Shown one piece after another: positions 10,032 to 21,447 of a stretch of 64,000 nt of DNA (within the stretch, counting starts at the first letter, position 1; the number at the start of each line of letters is the position of its first letter). Origin of the DNA: Trichosporon coremiiforme. Lineage: Eukaryota; Basidiomycota; Tremellomycetes; Trichosporonales; Trichosporonaceae. The translations under genes and the position numbers were made by a program. Where the stretch lies: assembly GCA_039545355.1 (NCBI GenBank), contig BCJJ01000011.1, positions 144,702 to 208,701 on the forward strand, given 5' to 3'. The notes beneath the pieces are model-generated. The model saw only the letters and a program-made list of their open reading frames with translations, did no database searches and was not told the origin of the DNA.

Positions 10032-11513
10032 TTAGATGGGCCCGTCGATGATGCCCCTATCTGCGCCGACGCCCGCTGCACTGTCCGCCCCTGCTGTCGG
10101 TTGCGGGATCGTGCCGTCGTTCCCTGGTCTCTCCACTTTGCCTCCCTCCCCGACACCTTCTCCCCCTCCTCCACCGGTACTCCGACTTCCTCTCGGCTTG
10201 TATATCAGCACCAAGATGAGTCCCACAATAATCAGGATCAAGAGCAGGATACACTTCCGCTTCCCCGTGTTGCTCTGGTACCGCTTCGCAACCTTCAACT
10301 CCTCGACCGCGTCGTCCATCTGCCGCGCGGTCTGCTGGACATTGTACTCCACGCTGTCGAGGACTGTGCCCTGCTGCACGATGAGACCTGAGAGGTCACG
10401 GAACAAGTCGGCCAGTTCCGTGATCGAAGTCGCGATCTGTGTGATCTCGTTGTTGCGTTGTTGAATATCGACACTGGGAGCGTACTCAGTCGATTGGAGC
10501 TGGATCGCGGCCTCGTCCTCGGCCAACGACTCCAAGCCTTCGTTTCCCCGAAGCGAGATCGCGCCAGACGCAGCGAGGAGATCCTTGTTCTTGATCTGGT
10601 GCCCTTGCAGTTCTGTCGTCAGCTTCAAGTTCCTCCAGTCTCGGCAGCTGTTCCATCTCCTCCGGTCGGGCACGCGGAGAGCATGACATCCTCCTACGCC
10701 GACATCTACTCACTCTGCATGTACACCCGCTGCTTCTTGCGGAACTGCCCGCTCGCCTCTTGCACCTTCTGCGCCAGGCCGCGTTGCACGTTCTTCGCCG
10801 TTAGACGCTCGACGCGGGCGGCTCCCTGCTCAGGCGTGATCGTCCCGATCAGGTGGGACGCTTTCCGGAATTCCTGAGGTCAGCTCGGCCTTGTGAACGT
10901 TCCAGCTATGCCGAAGCGAACGTGACAGCACAAAGACATCAGGTCAGAGTCGCGCAAGGCCGCGCGCCACGATGTGATACTCGGGCATGGCGACTCCCGC
11001 TTCGCGGAAGTGTCTACAAGACAGCTCTGTGTCGGAGAGCACTCACTCTCGTGATTTCCGTTGTCGCCTTCTCGATCTCGCGCTCCTCGGCACTCCTGTC
11101 GTTGAAGCCGGGGAGGACATGCTTTGCATGCAGCTTGTCGAGTGCGGCGACCTTGCCTTTGACACGATTCAGAATGTCCTCAACCTCATCGCTGATATCC
11201 ACCCTGTTGGTTAGCTGACCTTCCAGATATCAAGCTTCGACGACGTCATAGCACAACAAGGTGCCGGGCGGTATGCACCGTCGCAATAACCATCGAGCAG
11301 CGATACGCACCACTTCGGCGGCAGACCTTGTGAGAAGTCTATGCGGTGTTCGCGGAGGAGGCCGCCTCGCTCGTCGTCTTCGGCTACGTCTGCGCCGTAG
11401 GATGGGCCGGACTGGCGGCGAGAGCCGAAGGTGGACGTGTCGCGGACGGAGAGGAAGAAGAGGGTGCGGTTGCGTGTGATGGGCTGGTTGTCCTTGTCCC
11501 GGACGAAGGGCAT
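10032..11513 (-). CDS. TLG2: t-SNARE of the syntaxin-16/Tlg2 family
   Basis: Four exons: complement 11311-11513, 11047-11203, 10714-10873 and 10032-10612 (366 aa). GLPPKWVDISDEVEDIL and LDKLHAKHVLPGFND are the Tlg2/syntaxin-16 N-terminal (Habc) signature. The Qa SNARE helix spans about 222-283 with the zero-layer Gln in LIVQQGTVLDSVEYN, followed by GKRKC and a single membrane anchor at about 294-311. This SNARE works at the trans-Golgi and endosome in retrograde traffic; that is family knowledge. Unusually, about 55 Gly/Pro-rich residues follow the anchor, which would put them in the lumen. The intron between exons 2 and 3 is long for this genome (173 nt). Confidence 0.87.
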
Positions 11514-12284
11514 GGTGAACGGTGGTGGTGGTTGCTGCGTCGCTATCGGTACTGGCTGCTGTGGGTCAGCGGCGCGGCGATGCAGGCGAAGCAGGTGATG
11601 GAAGTTGGACGGACGAGTTGCCCGCTGGGATGTCTGGATGTTGAGGATGATGCAACGGCGGCCGGGCGACTGAATGGGCTGGGTGAACCCTGCCAGCCCT
11701 GCTCGCTCAGCGCGAGGCGATAAGGGAGGTCACAACGTGGCAAGGTGGGTGGGGTCGATAAATGAGCGTCAGGGGGTTGCTGATTAGGAGTGTGCCTAAT
11801 CAGTCACGGGGGTGCACGTGATTGGGATTAGGAAGAAGCAGTTGTGGTTTGTAATGGTGTCATTGGTTGCTAAGTCCGGGCCACGCGGTGTGCGTCTGAA
11901 CCGGACAATGCGCCGCGCACCCAGAGACTTTTCAGCCCTGCGAGCCCCTGTCGGTTGTGACCGGTCAGATGACAGCCGATGACTCCAGCATCCGGCTTTG
12001 CCTTTCCCAAGTTTATCATCCAGTTTGAGTTTGCTCCATCTCTCACACTTTTCTCGACTCCACGCCAACATCGTCGAGCAAAACCCTGGGACCACCGTCG
12101 CCGCCCAGGTCCCCCTATAGAGTCGAGTTCGCTGCCCAAACGTTTTGTCTCATTTCCCGACCACATCGCATTCCTTCCCTGTACAGCCCCACCCCGACAA
12201 CCAACCCCATCTCCGACAACCCGGCTATCGACCGGGTTTGCCACGACTCATTGCCGTACCGATACCCGTCGCTGCCCCGTCACC
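11514..12284. promoter_or_regulatory. Divergent intergenic region between TLG2 and PEX5
   Basis: 771 nt separate the two start codons. The PEX5 side is strongly pyrimidine-rich from about 12000, consistent with a long 5' leader. A near-palindrome (GAGTGTGCCTAATCAGTCAC with AGTTGTGGTTTG nearby) is visible around 11780-11850, with no identified factor. No gene is seen. Confidence 0.5.
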
Positions 12285-14632
12285 ATGAGCAACTTTCTCG
12301 GCGGTAGCGCCGTCGAATGCGGCCCGAGCAACGCCCTCAAGGACGTAGGAGCCCTCGTCGAGAGGGATTACGGCGCTCAGCGTGTAAGTACAAGTCACGC
12401 TTACGCAGCTGCCGGACCTGGACCTGGCACCGCTTGCGACAAGTCGCCCGTTCCTGCCAGTCGGACACCTGAGATGCACACTGCAGCTTCTGACCTCTGA
12501 CACCGTCGCAACGTTTGCTGACGTGACAGGATCGCTATGCACCGACCGCCGGACCCAGCGCGGGCCTCAGTGCCTTCCGATCCCGACCACAGCAGCAGCA
12601 GGCCGGGCCGGCCCCGAACCAAGCGTTCGACTTGTCGCAGCTGCGCTCGCATCTTCCCGCCCAGTCGCAGCAGCCCGTGCACTACGCCCCCCAGCACGTT
12701 AACCAGTCCCACGCTGGTCCCGCGCATGCTCCCCAAGCTCACGCGGGACAGAACTGGGCTGACGGCTTCACGGTGGACAAGGGCAAGTCGCGCGAGTGGG
12801 GCAACGAGTTCGAGACATCGCGGGGATCGCCGCTGCAAGCTGGGCCGAGGACGGCATCGCCTTCTGTCGCTCCTTGGCAGCGCCAGAACGTCATCTCTCC
12901 CGGTCCCAGCATGTATCAGCAGCCCATGCCGTACCAGCCGATGTTCCAGCAGACGACCCACCAGCACATGATGCACCAGTATCAGCCTCCGCCCCACATG
13001 CGGGCACCCACGCACGCCCCACCCCCGATCCCCCAAGAAAAGCAAGCCACCCAGTCGCCCGACATCGTTAAGGCCTATGAAGCCGAACTGGTGGAGGAGC
13101 GACAAGAAATCGATTCCCGAGCCGACATTCCCCAGGACGAACTGGCGCGAACGGCGCAGGCTCTCGTTGATCAACTGAAAGAGGAGAACCTGATGAAGTC
13201 CGACCCCAAGCTCGCCAACTCGGAGTTTGTGCGACTTCTGCGCGGTCTCGGTAGCGGCGACATAAAGGTTCAGGAGGGCGATCAGAACGTGGTCGGTGAC
13301 GAGGCCGTCGGCGATGGCGCCAAGTTCGTCAACTCGGCGGGTGCCGACTGGGCCGCCGACTTCATGTCCACCGAGGACTTTGGCAAGAGCGCGAGCGAAG
13401 CCGGCCAGCAGGCGACCTGGGAGCGCGGCGTCCAGGACAACATTGCGATGCGCGACGGCCTGGGTGCGACCCAGCAGCGACGGAAGAGTGTCCACTTTGA
13501 CGAGGACAAGCCGATGGTCGCGGACACGCACGTCGCCGGCGCCGGCCAGGACTGGGAGGAGCAGCTCGACGACGACGATTTCGACACCGAGCTCCTGCGA
13601 CACTTCAACGGCGGACCGCGCGTGGTCGAGACGCAGCCGACGATCGCCGAGACGCAGCAGAACGAGATGTGGGAACACGCCGAGACGGACTGGGACGAGA
13701 TGATCCGCCAGCACTCTCAGCCCCCGCCCCTCGAGGAGTACCTCTTCCACCGCTCGAACCCGTACGCGAATGGTGGACCGATCGTCCGCGAAATGTCTCC
13801 GACGACGATGGGCGTCCTCGAGCTGGAGGCTGCCGTCCAGCAGAGCCCGCGTGACGGCTCGGCCTGGCTCGCCCTCGGTCTGAAGCAGCAGGAGAACGAG
13901 CGCGACGATGCCGCTATCCGCGCCCTCGCCCGTGCCGTCCAGCTCGAGCCCGATATGCGCAGCGCCTACCTTGCCCTCGCGGTCAGCTACACCAACGAGG
14001 CTCGCGAAGAGGAAGCTATGGCCTCTCTGGAGAAGTGGATCGAGCTCGGCGGTGGCGGTATTAACGAGACCCCCGGTCTGACGATCAAGGAGCGCCAGGG
14101 TCGCATCATCGAGCGCCTGATCGACATTGCGCGCCAGCGTCCCGATGACCTCGACCCGGACGTGCAGGTTGCGCTAGGCGTCCTCTTCAACTCGTCCGAG
14201 GAGTACCACAAGGCGGAGGACTGCTTCACCGCCGCGCTCGAGGCGCGTCCGGACGACTGGGTGCTGTACAACCGCCTCGGTGCGACTCTGGCGAACAGCG
14301 GACGCTCGCACGAGGCGATCAAGTTCTACCACCGCGCGCTCGCCCTGCACCCCAACTTTGTCCGTGCGCAGTTCAACCTCGGTATCTCCTACATCAACCT
14401 GGCGCAGTACCGTCTCGCAGCCCAGTGCATCCTGGACGCGATTCGCCTCCAGCACGCGGACATCACCGAGGGCTACGGCGAGGGTTACGGCGAGGGCGTC
14501 CCGAGCGTCAAGGGTGTCACGAGCGACGCGCTCTGGAGCACGCTCCGCATGGCGTGCCTCCACCTCCAGCGTCCCGACTACGTCACCGCGGCTAACAACC
14601 ATGACCTCAGTGGATTCCCGCTCGAGCTGTAG
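12285..14632 (+). CDS. PEX5: Peroxisomal targeting signal 1 receptor Pex5
   Basis: Exons are 12285-12383 and 12530-14632 (733 aa). The N-terminus (FLGGSAVECGPSNALKD) carries the conserved Cys whose monoubiquitination drives receptor recycling. Pex14/Pex13-binding WxxxF-type motifs follow: WADGF near 107, WGNEF near 122, WAADF near 306, and a related WEEQL near 374. A TPR array occupies about 455-725 (for example AWLALGLKQQENERDDAAI and LYNRLGATLANSGRSHEAI) and binds the SKL-type signal. The protein ends DLSGFPLEL at TAG 14630-14632. The same frame remains open and coding-like to 14905, as reported separately. Pex5 shuttles between cytosol and the peroxisomal docking complex. Confidence 0.95.
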
Positions 14633-14905
14633 CGCGGCTTGAGCTCTGATGGGGAGGGAGCTGCGTCGGAAGCTTCAGCAGCACCCGCAGTGGCCGAAGC
14701 GACTCGGAAGGAGGCGGCTGCGTCAGCTGCGGCGGCATGGGACAACGACGGCGACGTCCACATGGACGCACCCGTGTATCCCTCGCCTGCTGAGCGTGCT
14801 GCCGCCGCGGCCCAGCGCGGGCTCGAGGCCAAGCGCCGCGCGGCTCGCGCTAGCGTCGCCGTCGCGCATGGCCTCGCTGAGTCGGACGACTGGCACTCCC
14901 TCTGA
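14633..14905 (+). other. In-frame coding-like extension after the PEX5 stop
   Basis: After the PEX5 TAG the same frame runs 90 codons to TGA at 14903-14905. Codon choice matches the host (GAC, GAG, GCC, GTC), with an Ala-rich, acidic then basic sequence ending LAESDDWHSL. It has no ATG near its start. It could be reached by stop readthrough (TAG CGC), or by an alternative intron from GTGGAT at about 14603 to CTTCAG at about 14686, which keeps frame and removes the stop. Both routes are inference. It might also be a remnant of a longer ancestral C-terminus. Confidence 0.4.
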
Positions 14906-15643
14906 TCTCTTTCCCATCCAGTAGCAGAAGCTGTAGCTACAATACAAAAGTATACGAGACGTAGACGTATCTTACACCATTCCATTTCGTTGTATGAATT
15001 GCATGACCACTAGTATGGGCGGCGAGCGCCGCAGCGTGAGGCGTGATGACGGTTGATGCGCTTATCATCGATCCGGCCAAGATGGCGCAGGAGGCGCATC
15101 GCTGGGCCTGGCTCTGGTGACCGTGGGCTGCCTAAGACGATGGGAGAGCATGCATGGGCCGAGGAAGGGCCGAGCCTCGTAAGCGCGATTGCCGAGTGTA
15201 AGACTAACGGAACAATCTCGGAATGATGGTCAATGGCGTCGATAAGCGAGCTGCCTAGCTGCCTTGCAGATCTTGAGCGGTTCCTGAACACGCCATGATC
15301 GGCCGATCACGGATCGCGGATGGGTGGTAGCGGCGTTGATGAGAACGTGAGTTTGTTCCGGAGAGGCGTGCATACGGTCAGACAAAGCTCGTACGGTGGC
15401 ATGCGTGCCCCACGGCCATGCTGGCTTCTGCACTACATGTTTCGTCGTCTGATGGACATCGTTCCAGATTTGGCGCTCTAGGTTAGCAGGGCTGTAACCC
15501 GGTCTGAACACCCTCCCATCGCCATTATCGCTACCGGCATTGCCACCGGCATCGTCGATCTTTCCACCCGTCCAGCCATTGAGCCAGTTCATCACGACTG
15601 CCAACGCCGGTCTTGCCTGGCCTGCTGATCAACGCCGAACGCG
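14906..15643. other. Intergenic stretch before family member 8
   Basis: Contains the PEX5 3' flank (AT-richer near 14930-15010) and the upstream region of member 8. Frames on the minus strand show no motif. No gene is called. Confidence 0.45.
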
Positions 15644-16039
15644 ATGGGCCAGAACCACGTCAACGCTCTGAAGTGCAAGACGAAGGGAGAGCTGGAACGC
15701 CTCAAGATCCGGAAGAAACCAGTCCAGCGGCCCGAGTCGCAGCAAGCCCTGCATCCTACCGCTGAAGTGGCGATGCCCAAGTGCGAGGGGGCGTTTAACG
15801 GGGACAACAGGGGAAGTCAGTATTCACCTGAGCTCTCCCGTTCATGTCGCATAGCTTGTCCTTGTTCTAAAGCGTGACGGTCATCACAAGACGGCTCGGC
15901 GATGAAGGCCAATGAAGCAGATAGTGTCGACGAGAATTGCATTGGTCATGCTGACCATACAGAACACTGCATCCCAGCTCAGGAGTTTGACTACGAGATC
16001 TGCCGATTCTGCTACGTGGCGCTGCCCAATGCGTCCTAA
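15644..16039 (+). CDS. Small Cys-rich family protein, member 8 (82 aa), isolated copy
   Basis: Exons are 15644-15815 and 15963-16039, with a 147-nt intron (GTCAGT donor; GCTGACCATACAG end). From ATG 15644 a Lys/Arg-rich region (KTKGELERLKIRKKP) precedes the core KCEGAFNGDNRG, then after splicing KHC, IPAQEFDYEI and CRFC, ending YVALPNAS before TAA. Spacing is exactly C-x12-C-x10-C-x-F-C, and the intron is in phase 1 at the standard codon. Core Asp is Ala here. It lies about 10 kb from the main cluster, and its intron is three to four times longer with a weaker donor. The basic N-terminus could be a nuclear signal or nucleic-acid contact; that is inference. Confidence 0.7.
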
Positions 16040-16499
16040 ACGAGGTGCTGACGAGGTGCTGACAAAGGAAGAAGTGTAGAGTGCATGCAATGTCCTGCGT
16101 ACGCTAACCGCTAGGTGGTCGTGACAAGTGGTTGTTTGTTCATCACTTGACTTCCTTTCGATGCGGCTTGGCTTCCATGCACCACGGGGATGCTTGTGCA
16201 TCACTGCATCTGTGGCAAAAGAGAGCTCGGAGAGGGGGGTTGCATACCGGCTCGAATGCTTCTAAATCTTTCTCCTCCTATCTTCCTCTCATTTGTTCCT
16301 TTTCCTTTCGTGGTCGCTGGCATACACGCCAGACGACGGCTTTGTTTACACCTTCCACGCACACTCGTTACACCCACACTCTTTCCTGTTCACACTCTTT
16401 TCCCAGTCCCACTCGTTTGCCACCCACACTCCTTTCGCTCACCATCAATCGCTGTTCGTCATCATTTCATAGTACCTGCTCACTGCCACAAGGGACAAA
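16040..16499. promoter_or_regulatory. Pyrimidine-rich leader of the 16.5 kb gene
   Basis: From about 16260 to the ATG the plus strand is strongly C/T-rich, typical of 5' leaders in this genome. A perfect 11-base direct repeat (GAGGTGCTGAC, twice) lies at about 16041-16064. No gene is seen. Confidence 0.4.
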
Positions 16500-17625
16500 A
16501 TGCCCAGTATTCCCCCATGGTTGTCCGGGCGGTCGAGCCTGCGTTCAACTTTCCGTCAACGCTCACCATCGACCTTCCGCTCCTCCCGCAGTCCTGCCTC
16601 TTACCTCTCCGACAACAGCGACTTCGACCGATCCACCATCAAGGCTCACTCTCGACCTCCCTCGTTCGCGCTCTCCACCTCTTCCCACTGGTCGCTCTCG
16701 ACGAGTGCCAGCTCCAGCGCCAGCTTCAGCTCCAGTTTCACAGCCACCGCCACAGCCTCACCCGCCCTCACCCCGCCTTTCACCCATCCCCGCTCGCATG
16801 ATCGGTACGTCGCTCTGACGAGGACGCACAATGCCGCCGTGGAAGAACTCGACGCCGTCGCGTCCACCATCCTCTTCGGACTCTCAGGTGTGCACAAGCA
16901 CGCCACGGGTGAGATCCGCGCAGCCTCGGCATGGATGATGCTCGAAATGATCGAGGCGCACTTTGAAGCGACGAACGACATGACGACGAGGCGGTACGAC
17001 GTGATTTGTGCGTGGGAGCCAGACAATTCTGAGCTCACCCAGTGGGCAAACCGGATGGAGGAGCGGTATGCCCTCAAGATGCGTGAGTCACATTGACCCT
17101 TGGGCCATCCCGTTAGATGGTAAGCATGGAGAGACCGCTGACACCACAGCACACGAACTCCGCGTCACGAAGCTCAAAGCTCTCTCAAACGCGGTTGGGG
17201 TTATGTATGACGTCTTCCCCTGCGTTGCGGAGTTGCGCACTCCGCGCCGAAACACGAGCCGTGAATTGAGGCACATCATCTTCGACATGCTCGTGACGGA
17301 GCTAAGGCGCATGCCCGAGGCCAGCGTGCCGGATCTGTACGAGGCGACGTGTCGCTGGGCCAGGGGAGAGGTTCTTCTGGCTCTGACTGAGGACGACGAC
17401 GATGAGAGTGTTCACGAGTTGTCTGCCATTGTTGAGAGTAGTGCGGAGTTCTGCGCTGAGTCTGACGAGAGTTGCGACGAGGGAGACGGAAAGAAGATCC
17501 AGTTTGAGAGCAAGTTCGAGAGCGAGTACGAGACTCGCCTGAGGGAGTTGGGACTATGTCTCGAGGAGATGAGGGCTATGGAGCGTCTTGTCCGGCAGCT
17601 AGCTGAGGATCAGGAGGCGATGTAG
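16500..17625 (+). CDS. Hypothetical protein, Ser-rich N-terminus, acidic C-terminus (352 aa)
   Basis: Exons are 16500-17082 and 17150-17625, with a 67-nt intron ending CCGCTGACACCACAG. ATG 16500 directly follows a long pyrimidine-rich leader. Residues 1-100 are Ser/Pro/Thr-rich low complexity. From about 100 a helical region begins (RTHNAAVEELDAVASTIL) and continues past the splice (HELRVTKLKALSNAVGVMY). The end is acidic and probably coiled (TEDDDDESVHELSAI; MRAMERLVRQLAEDQEAM). I do not recognise the family. There is no signal peptide or membrane segment. It starts a run of plus-strand genes of unknown function. Confidence 0.62.
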
Positions 17626-18536
17626 GCTTGTCCTTTCTCGCCTTGTCCATCCCTGCGCTAATCATGCCCTGCTAGTGCCGCCACCATGTCCCGCGTTCGG
17701 ATCCTGCAACCGACTGTTCACCCCGTCCTCCCCAGCACACAAGTCCACCGTTCCGTTCCTGCCCTTCCCTACACACACCACCATATGTACCACCACTTTC
17801 AATGTTGATAGTCAGATACCCGTCCCGAAGATACCCGTTCGTGTTGTTATGCATATGCAATGTTTCCCGCCTCACAGCTGGAGGCTTCGAAGTGGCATGC
17901 AGGTGGCGTTTCGCTGGATTAATTCTGCGGATCGAGTTTCTCAGAATTAAGCATTTTGGACATCGTCTGCGCTAGCTCTGCACAACGCCGTGGACGTAGA
18001 GAGACGGTAGGGCCCTATGAATGCATCCTGTAACAACTGCACTCTGCAGCCCGCCTAGTTCCGGAGGTCGGATGGATGCCGACTGCTGGCAGTACTGTAC
18101 CATGCAGGGTGCGGTGAGGGCGACGACCGTGCGGGGGCGATCTTGGGGTGGAGCGTTTCGTTGGTTCCGGAACCCCTCAGAAGCTGGACCACCAGTGGAC
18201 CCCCTTGTGGCAATGGGTTAGTTGTCGCATTAAGCATAACGATACACAGAAGGAACGGAAGTCACGGAAGGGCTGGGTAGCAAGTTCAGGCGCACCCATA
18301 AGCCCCCGTGCACACACGGCCAGCCTTCCAACGCGAACGAGGGTGCTGGCCCCTTCCGTCTCGCGGTGTTGTGTGTTCTTTTCGAGACCACGTTCTGACT
18401 CCACCGTCAACCAGCGGCAGCAAACTCTCCCCATCCTGATGGAAGGCTTGCCTTGAGTGTTATCCCACTACTCTCACTGTTCATCATCCTCCCTCCTCCT
18501 CCACGTCTCGACTGCCTTCTCGCCGACCTCTTCGGC
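17626..18536. other. Intergenic stretch, 17.6-18.5 kb
   Basis: Holds the 3' flank of the 16.5 kb gene and the C/T-rich leader of the 18.5 kb gene. A short frame with a CxxC (near 18035) lacks the family core and is not called. Confidence 0.45.
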
Positions 18537-20470
18537 ATGCTCTTCCCTCAGATGACGGGCTCTCACAGTCCCACATACTACCAACACCTCGAACGCATCA
18601 ACAGTAAGTACTACGCACTCAATAGGCAGGTCCTCCGGACTGGCAACGACATGCTCCAGTACGGCCCCTACAATGCCTGGTTTGCGAACAGTGTGCCTTT
18701 GGGAGTTATGCACAGTCTGGATAGGCTGGAGCAAGACCGCCAACAGGCGCTCGACGAACTACTCGCCGCGGAGCGTAGTGAGTAAATCATGGTCTAGCGT
18801 CGCTGACCATAGACGGCCACCTCTCTCATGAACCCGGAGCGGGTTCGTTCGCAGACTGCAGTGTCCATCAGTCGATCCTCATACCCGTCTGCGGCCCCAT
18901 GCCCTCGCACCACACTGGCATGATCTGGGGACCTCCCGCCGCCTCCGTGATTCCTGGAACGCTCTCAGAGCCCTTCATGGACGGTCAGCGCCCGGTTATC
19001 GGTCAGTACTACTTCACCACTCAGGGTGGCTCTGCTAGGAGCTACCACCGTAACAACATGGCGACTCACCCTGCCAACGATGCTCCGACCCCGCTCCAGT
19101 ATCTCTACGGTGTGTCAGCTCCCCCAGGAACGCCCCGCATCACACCTCGCCCCAGTTCTCGCACGGCATGTGCTGCTGGCACCACTGCCAAGTCTCGCTC
19201 CGGCGTACGCGAGTCCATCAGCCAAGCAACTCTCTCGGGCACCACGCTCGTGGATCGCCGTGAGAATTCGCATTCTACTGCTTCAGGAGCCCCCTCCGCT
19301 CAGCGCGGTGTTTCCGCGGTGTCTGGCCGCAACTCCATCAAGACCTCCCCTTCCAAAACGTCCAGTGCTCGCAAATCCAACCATGCGCCGGCATTTGAGC
19401 GCACGCGTGCGGCCAGCTCCAGGGCTTCTAGCCTGACCGCCACCTGGGTAGATGAGACGAACAACCCGCAGTCGATGGTCCCCTCTCAGCTCACCGACGA
19501 GGCGACCACCGGCGGATCCACCACCCAGCTGGGCATCTATGCCGAGTCGTACCCCCTGTCGACTTCCAGCACCAGCTTCACCTCCAATGGTCGCCCCACC
19601 TCTGTGCTGACTTCTGACATCAGTCCCGAGGACAGCATCAGCCAGCATGATCCCATGACCACAAGCATGGCCAGCACACTGCCCATCCCAACCAAGACAG
19701 CCGCCTCCGGCACCACCTACCAGACCCACACCGTTCGCCGGAGCCTCTCAAACTGCAGCCGTCCAAGCCAGGCTCGTGGCAGCGTCCTGAGCCCCATTGC
19801 TGAGGCGTATAACCACTCTTCTCGCCAGACTTCGAAGACCGGCTCTTCTTGCCAGAGCCAGGGTTGCAGCTCTTCTTCCCGTGGGAAGCAGGGTGTTTCG
19901 ACCTCCACCGAGCATAAATGCAGTACCGGCACCAACCCATCCGAGACTAGTGGCTACAGCCAGGCTGATGGTGGCGTGGCCACCCCGCTGTCGAGCTCGG
20001 GCCGCTCATCTTCTACTCCTTCCTTAGGGCCCTCTGCCAAGAGCAACCCGACCTCCTCGAGCTCCGGCCACCTCTCAACCCCCTACATGGCCTACGCCGG
20101 TACGACCATGGAGACGGACGAGCTCCAGGCCATGTCTCCCGCCCGTTTCCGCGCCATTGCCCGCGCAGATGCGTTCGAGAGTGTCCTCCTGGTCGCAGTC
20201 ACGGCTACCCTCGGCAATGCGGAGCTGCGCGAGCGACTCAGGCGCCACGAGGGCCGTTTCCACTACTACAACGCGCTCCACCCCGAGCCCGACTTTGACG
20301 GGCGCGAGTTCACCCCCCAGGAGCGCCTCTCCGGCCGCGCGAGGCACTTTGAGATTGTCCGGATTGTGGCCCTTACGCGCCGCGGGGCCAGCGACGAGCT
20401 GCCGAGGGAGATTGCGGACAAAGTTGAGCGATTCAAGTCGCTCAACATTCTCGACGACGAGAACATGTGA
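18537..20470 (+). CDS. Hypothetical Ser/Thr-rich protein (632 aa)
   Basis: Exons are 18537-18777 and 18813-20470, with a 35-nt intron (GTGAGT to CGCTGACCATAG). The first exon encodes a compact helical module (LERINSKYYALNRQVLR, NSVPLGVMHSLDRLEQDR). The long second exon is Ser/Thr-rich low complexity for roughly residues 150-480 and then folds again near the C-terminus (FRAIARADAFESVLL; GRARHFEIVRIVALTRRG). No signal peptide or membrane span is seen. The first module and the intron position resemble the gene at 20.9 kb. Low-complexity Ser-rich regions suggest phosphorylation, which is inference. Family not recognised; an upstream exon is possible. Confidence 0.62.
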
Positions 20471-20943
20471 GATGAGCAGATTCCCCAGAGCCCCCGTTTC
20501 CTCTTCCGTAGCTTTTCCCTTTCCCGCACACTCCTGCCCTGGTGGCGGAGACGTAGCCTGATATCTCGAAAGTTCATGTAGTGTATGCTTCCGGTTCCCA
20601 TAACTTATGCACGCGCCTGGAGCAGCGATCGGCGACTGGTGACCCCCTGTCGTGGAGCGATCAGCGTGACCTCCTCCTTTTTGATCGCTCTTCGGCACCC
20701 TCACTGGTCTCGACCTCGCGCCCCTGATCAGAAGATCGCTGCTTCTTCTTGGCAACCCCTGCCGTTCGATTCCCTCTTCTGCCTTCCACGACAGCAGCGG
20801 TCCGCACCAAGTTGCGCTCGAGTCCTCCCTCGTGCGCCTCCATCAACGCGCGCTACGCCGAGAAGCTGCGTCAGTGCCAAGCGTCCTTTCTCGCCCTCAA
20901 GATCGCCAGCACACGCGACATCGGCCTGAACATCCCCGCCGGG

Positions 20944-21262
20944 ATGCAGCGCATGACCCACCTCAACTTCAAGGAGGACTCGGAGGCGCTCAAGATCGAG
21001 TTTGACAGAGAGGAGGAGATGCGCGAGTTACAGAAGAGGGCGGGGTACAGTGAGTCGCTCTTTTCACCATGTGCTCATGAAAGGCCAAACGTCCACCACG
21101 ACCCACCGCGCCGCGACGGGTCACGTCAACGATGCCGGTAGCCGGGCCGTCGCTGTTGGCGCTCTCGCCGCGATTGCGCGCGGGATGCTCCAACCCGAGG
21201 ACCTGATGACCCGTCAGGAGATCGATTACTGGGTCGCCAAGTTCGAGGCTTCGAACGGTTGA
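20944..21262 (+). CDS. Hypothetical protein, probable paralogue of the 18.5 kb gene (5' end unresolved)
   Basis: Supported exons end at 21049 (GGG TAC A, GTGAGT donor) and run 21084-21262 to TGA. 20944 is the first in-frame ATG, but the coding-like frame reaches upstream to about 20750 (SINARYAEKLRQC), so a first exon is probably missing from my model. The segment INARY...NIPAGMQRMTHL resembles INSKY...NSVPLGVMHSLDRL at 18.6 kb, and both genes splice in phase 1 soon after. It lacks the long Ser-rich middle of that neighbour. The second exon ends DYWVAKFEASNG. Function unknown; it may be a shortened duplicate. Confidence 0.45.
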
Positions 21263-21447
21263 GTGGTGGTGGTGCCGCTCTAGCCTGGCTTTTGCCGGTA
21301 ATCTGCTCGTTCTACTCGTCACATACAAGAACATACCGAGTCTCTATAGGGTATCATGGATCGTATCTCGTCAGAGCATCCCCTGGTCCTCGCGGGACTG
21401 GCGATGCAGGAGGGGCCGCTTTCTCCGTGTCGTGGCGTCTCCTTTCT

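Noticed and set aside
12401..13750. A 449-codon minus-strand frame
   Set aside because: It lies antisense to PEX5 and mirrors its codon bias; the sense strand has clear PEX5 homology.
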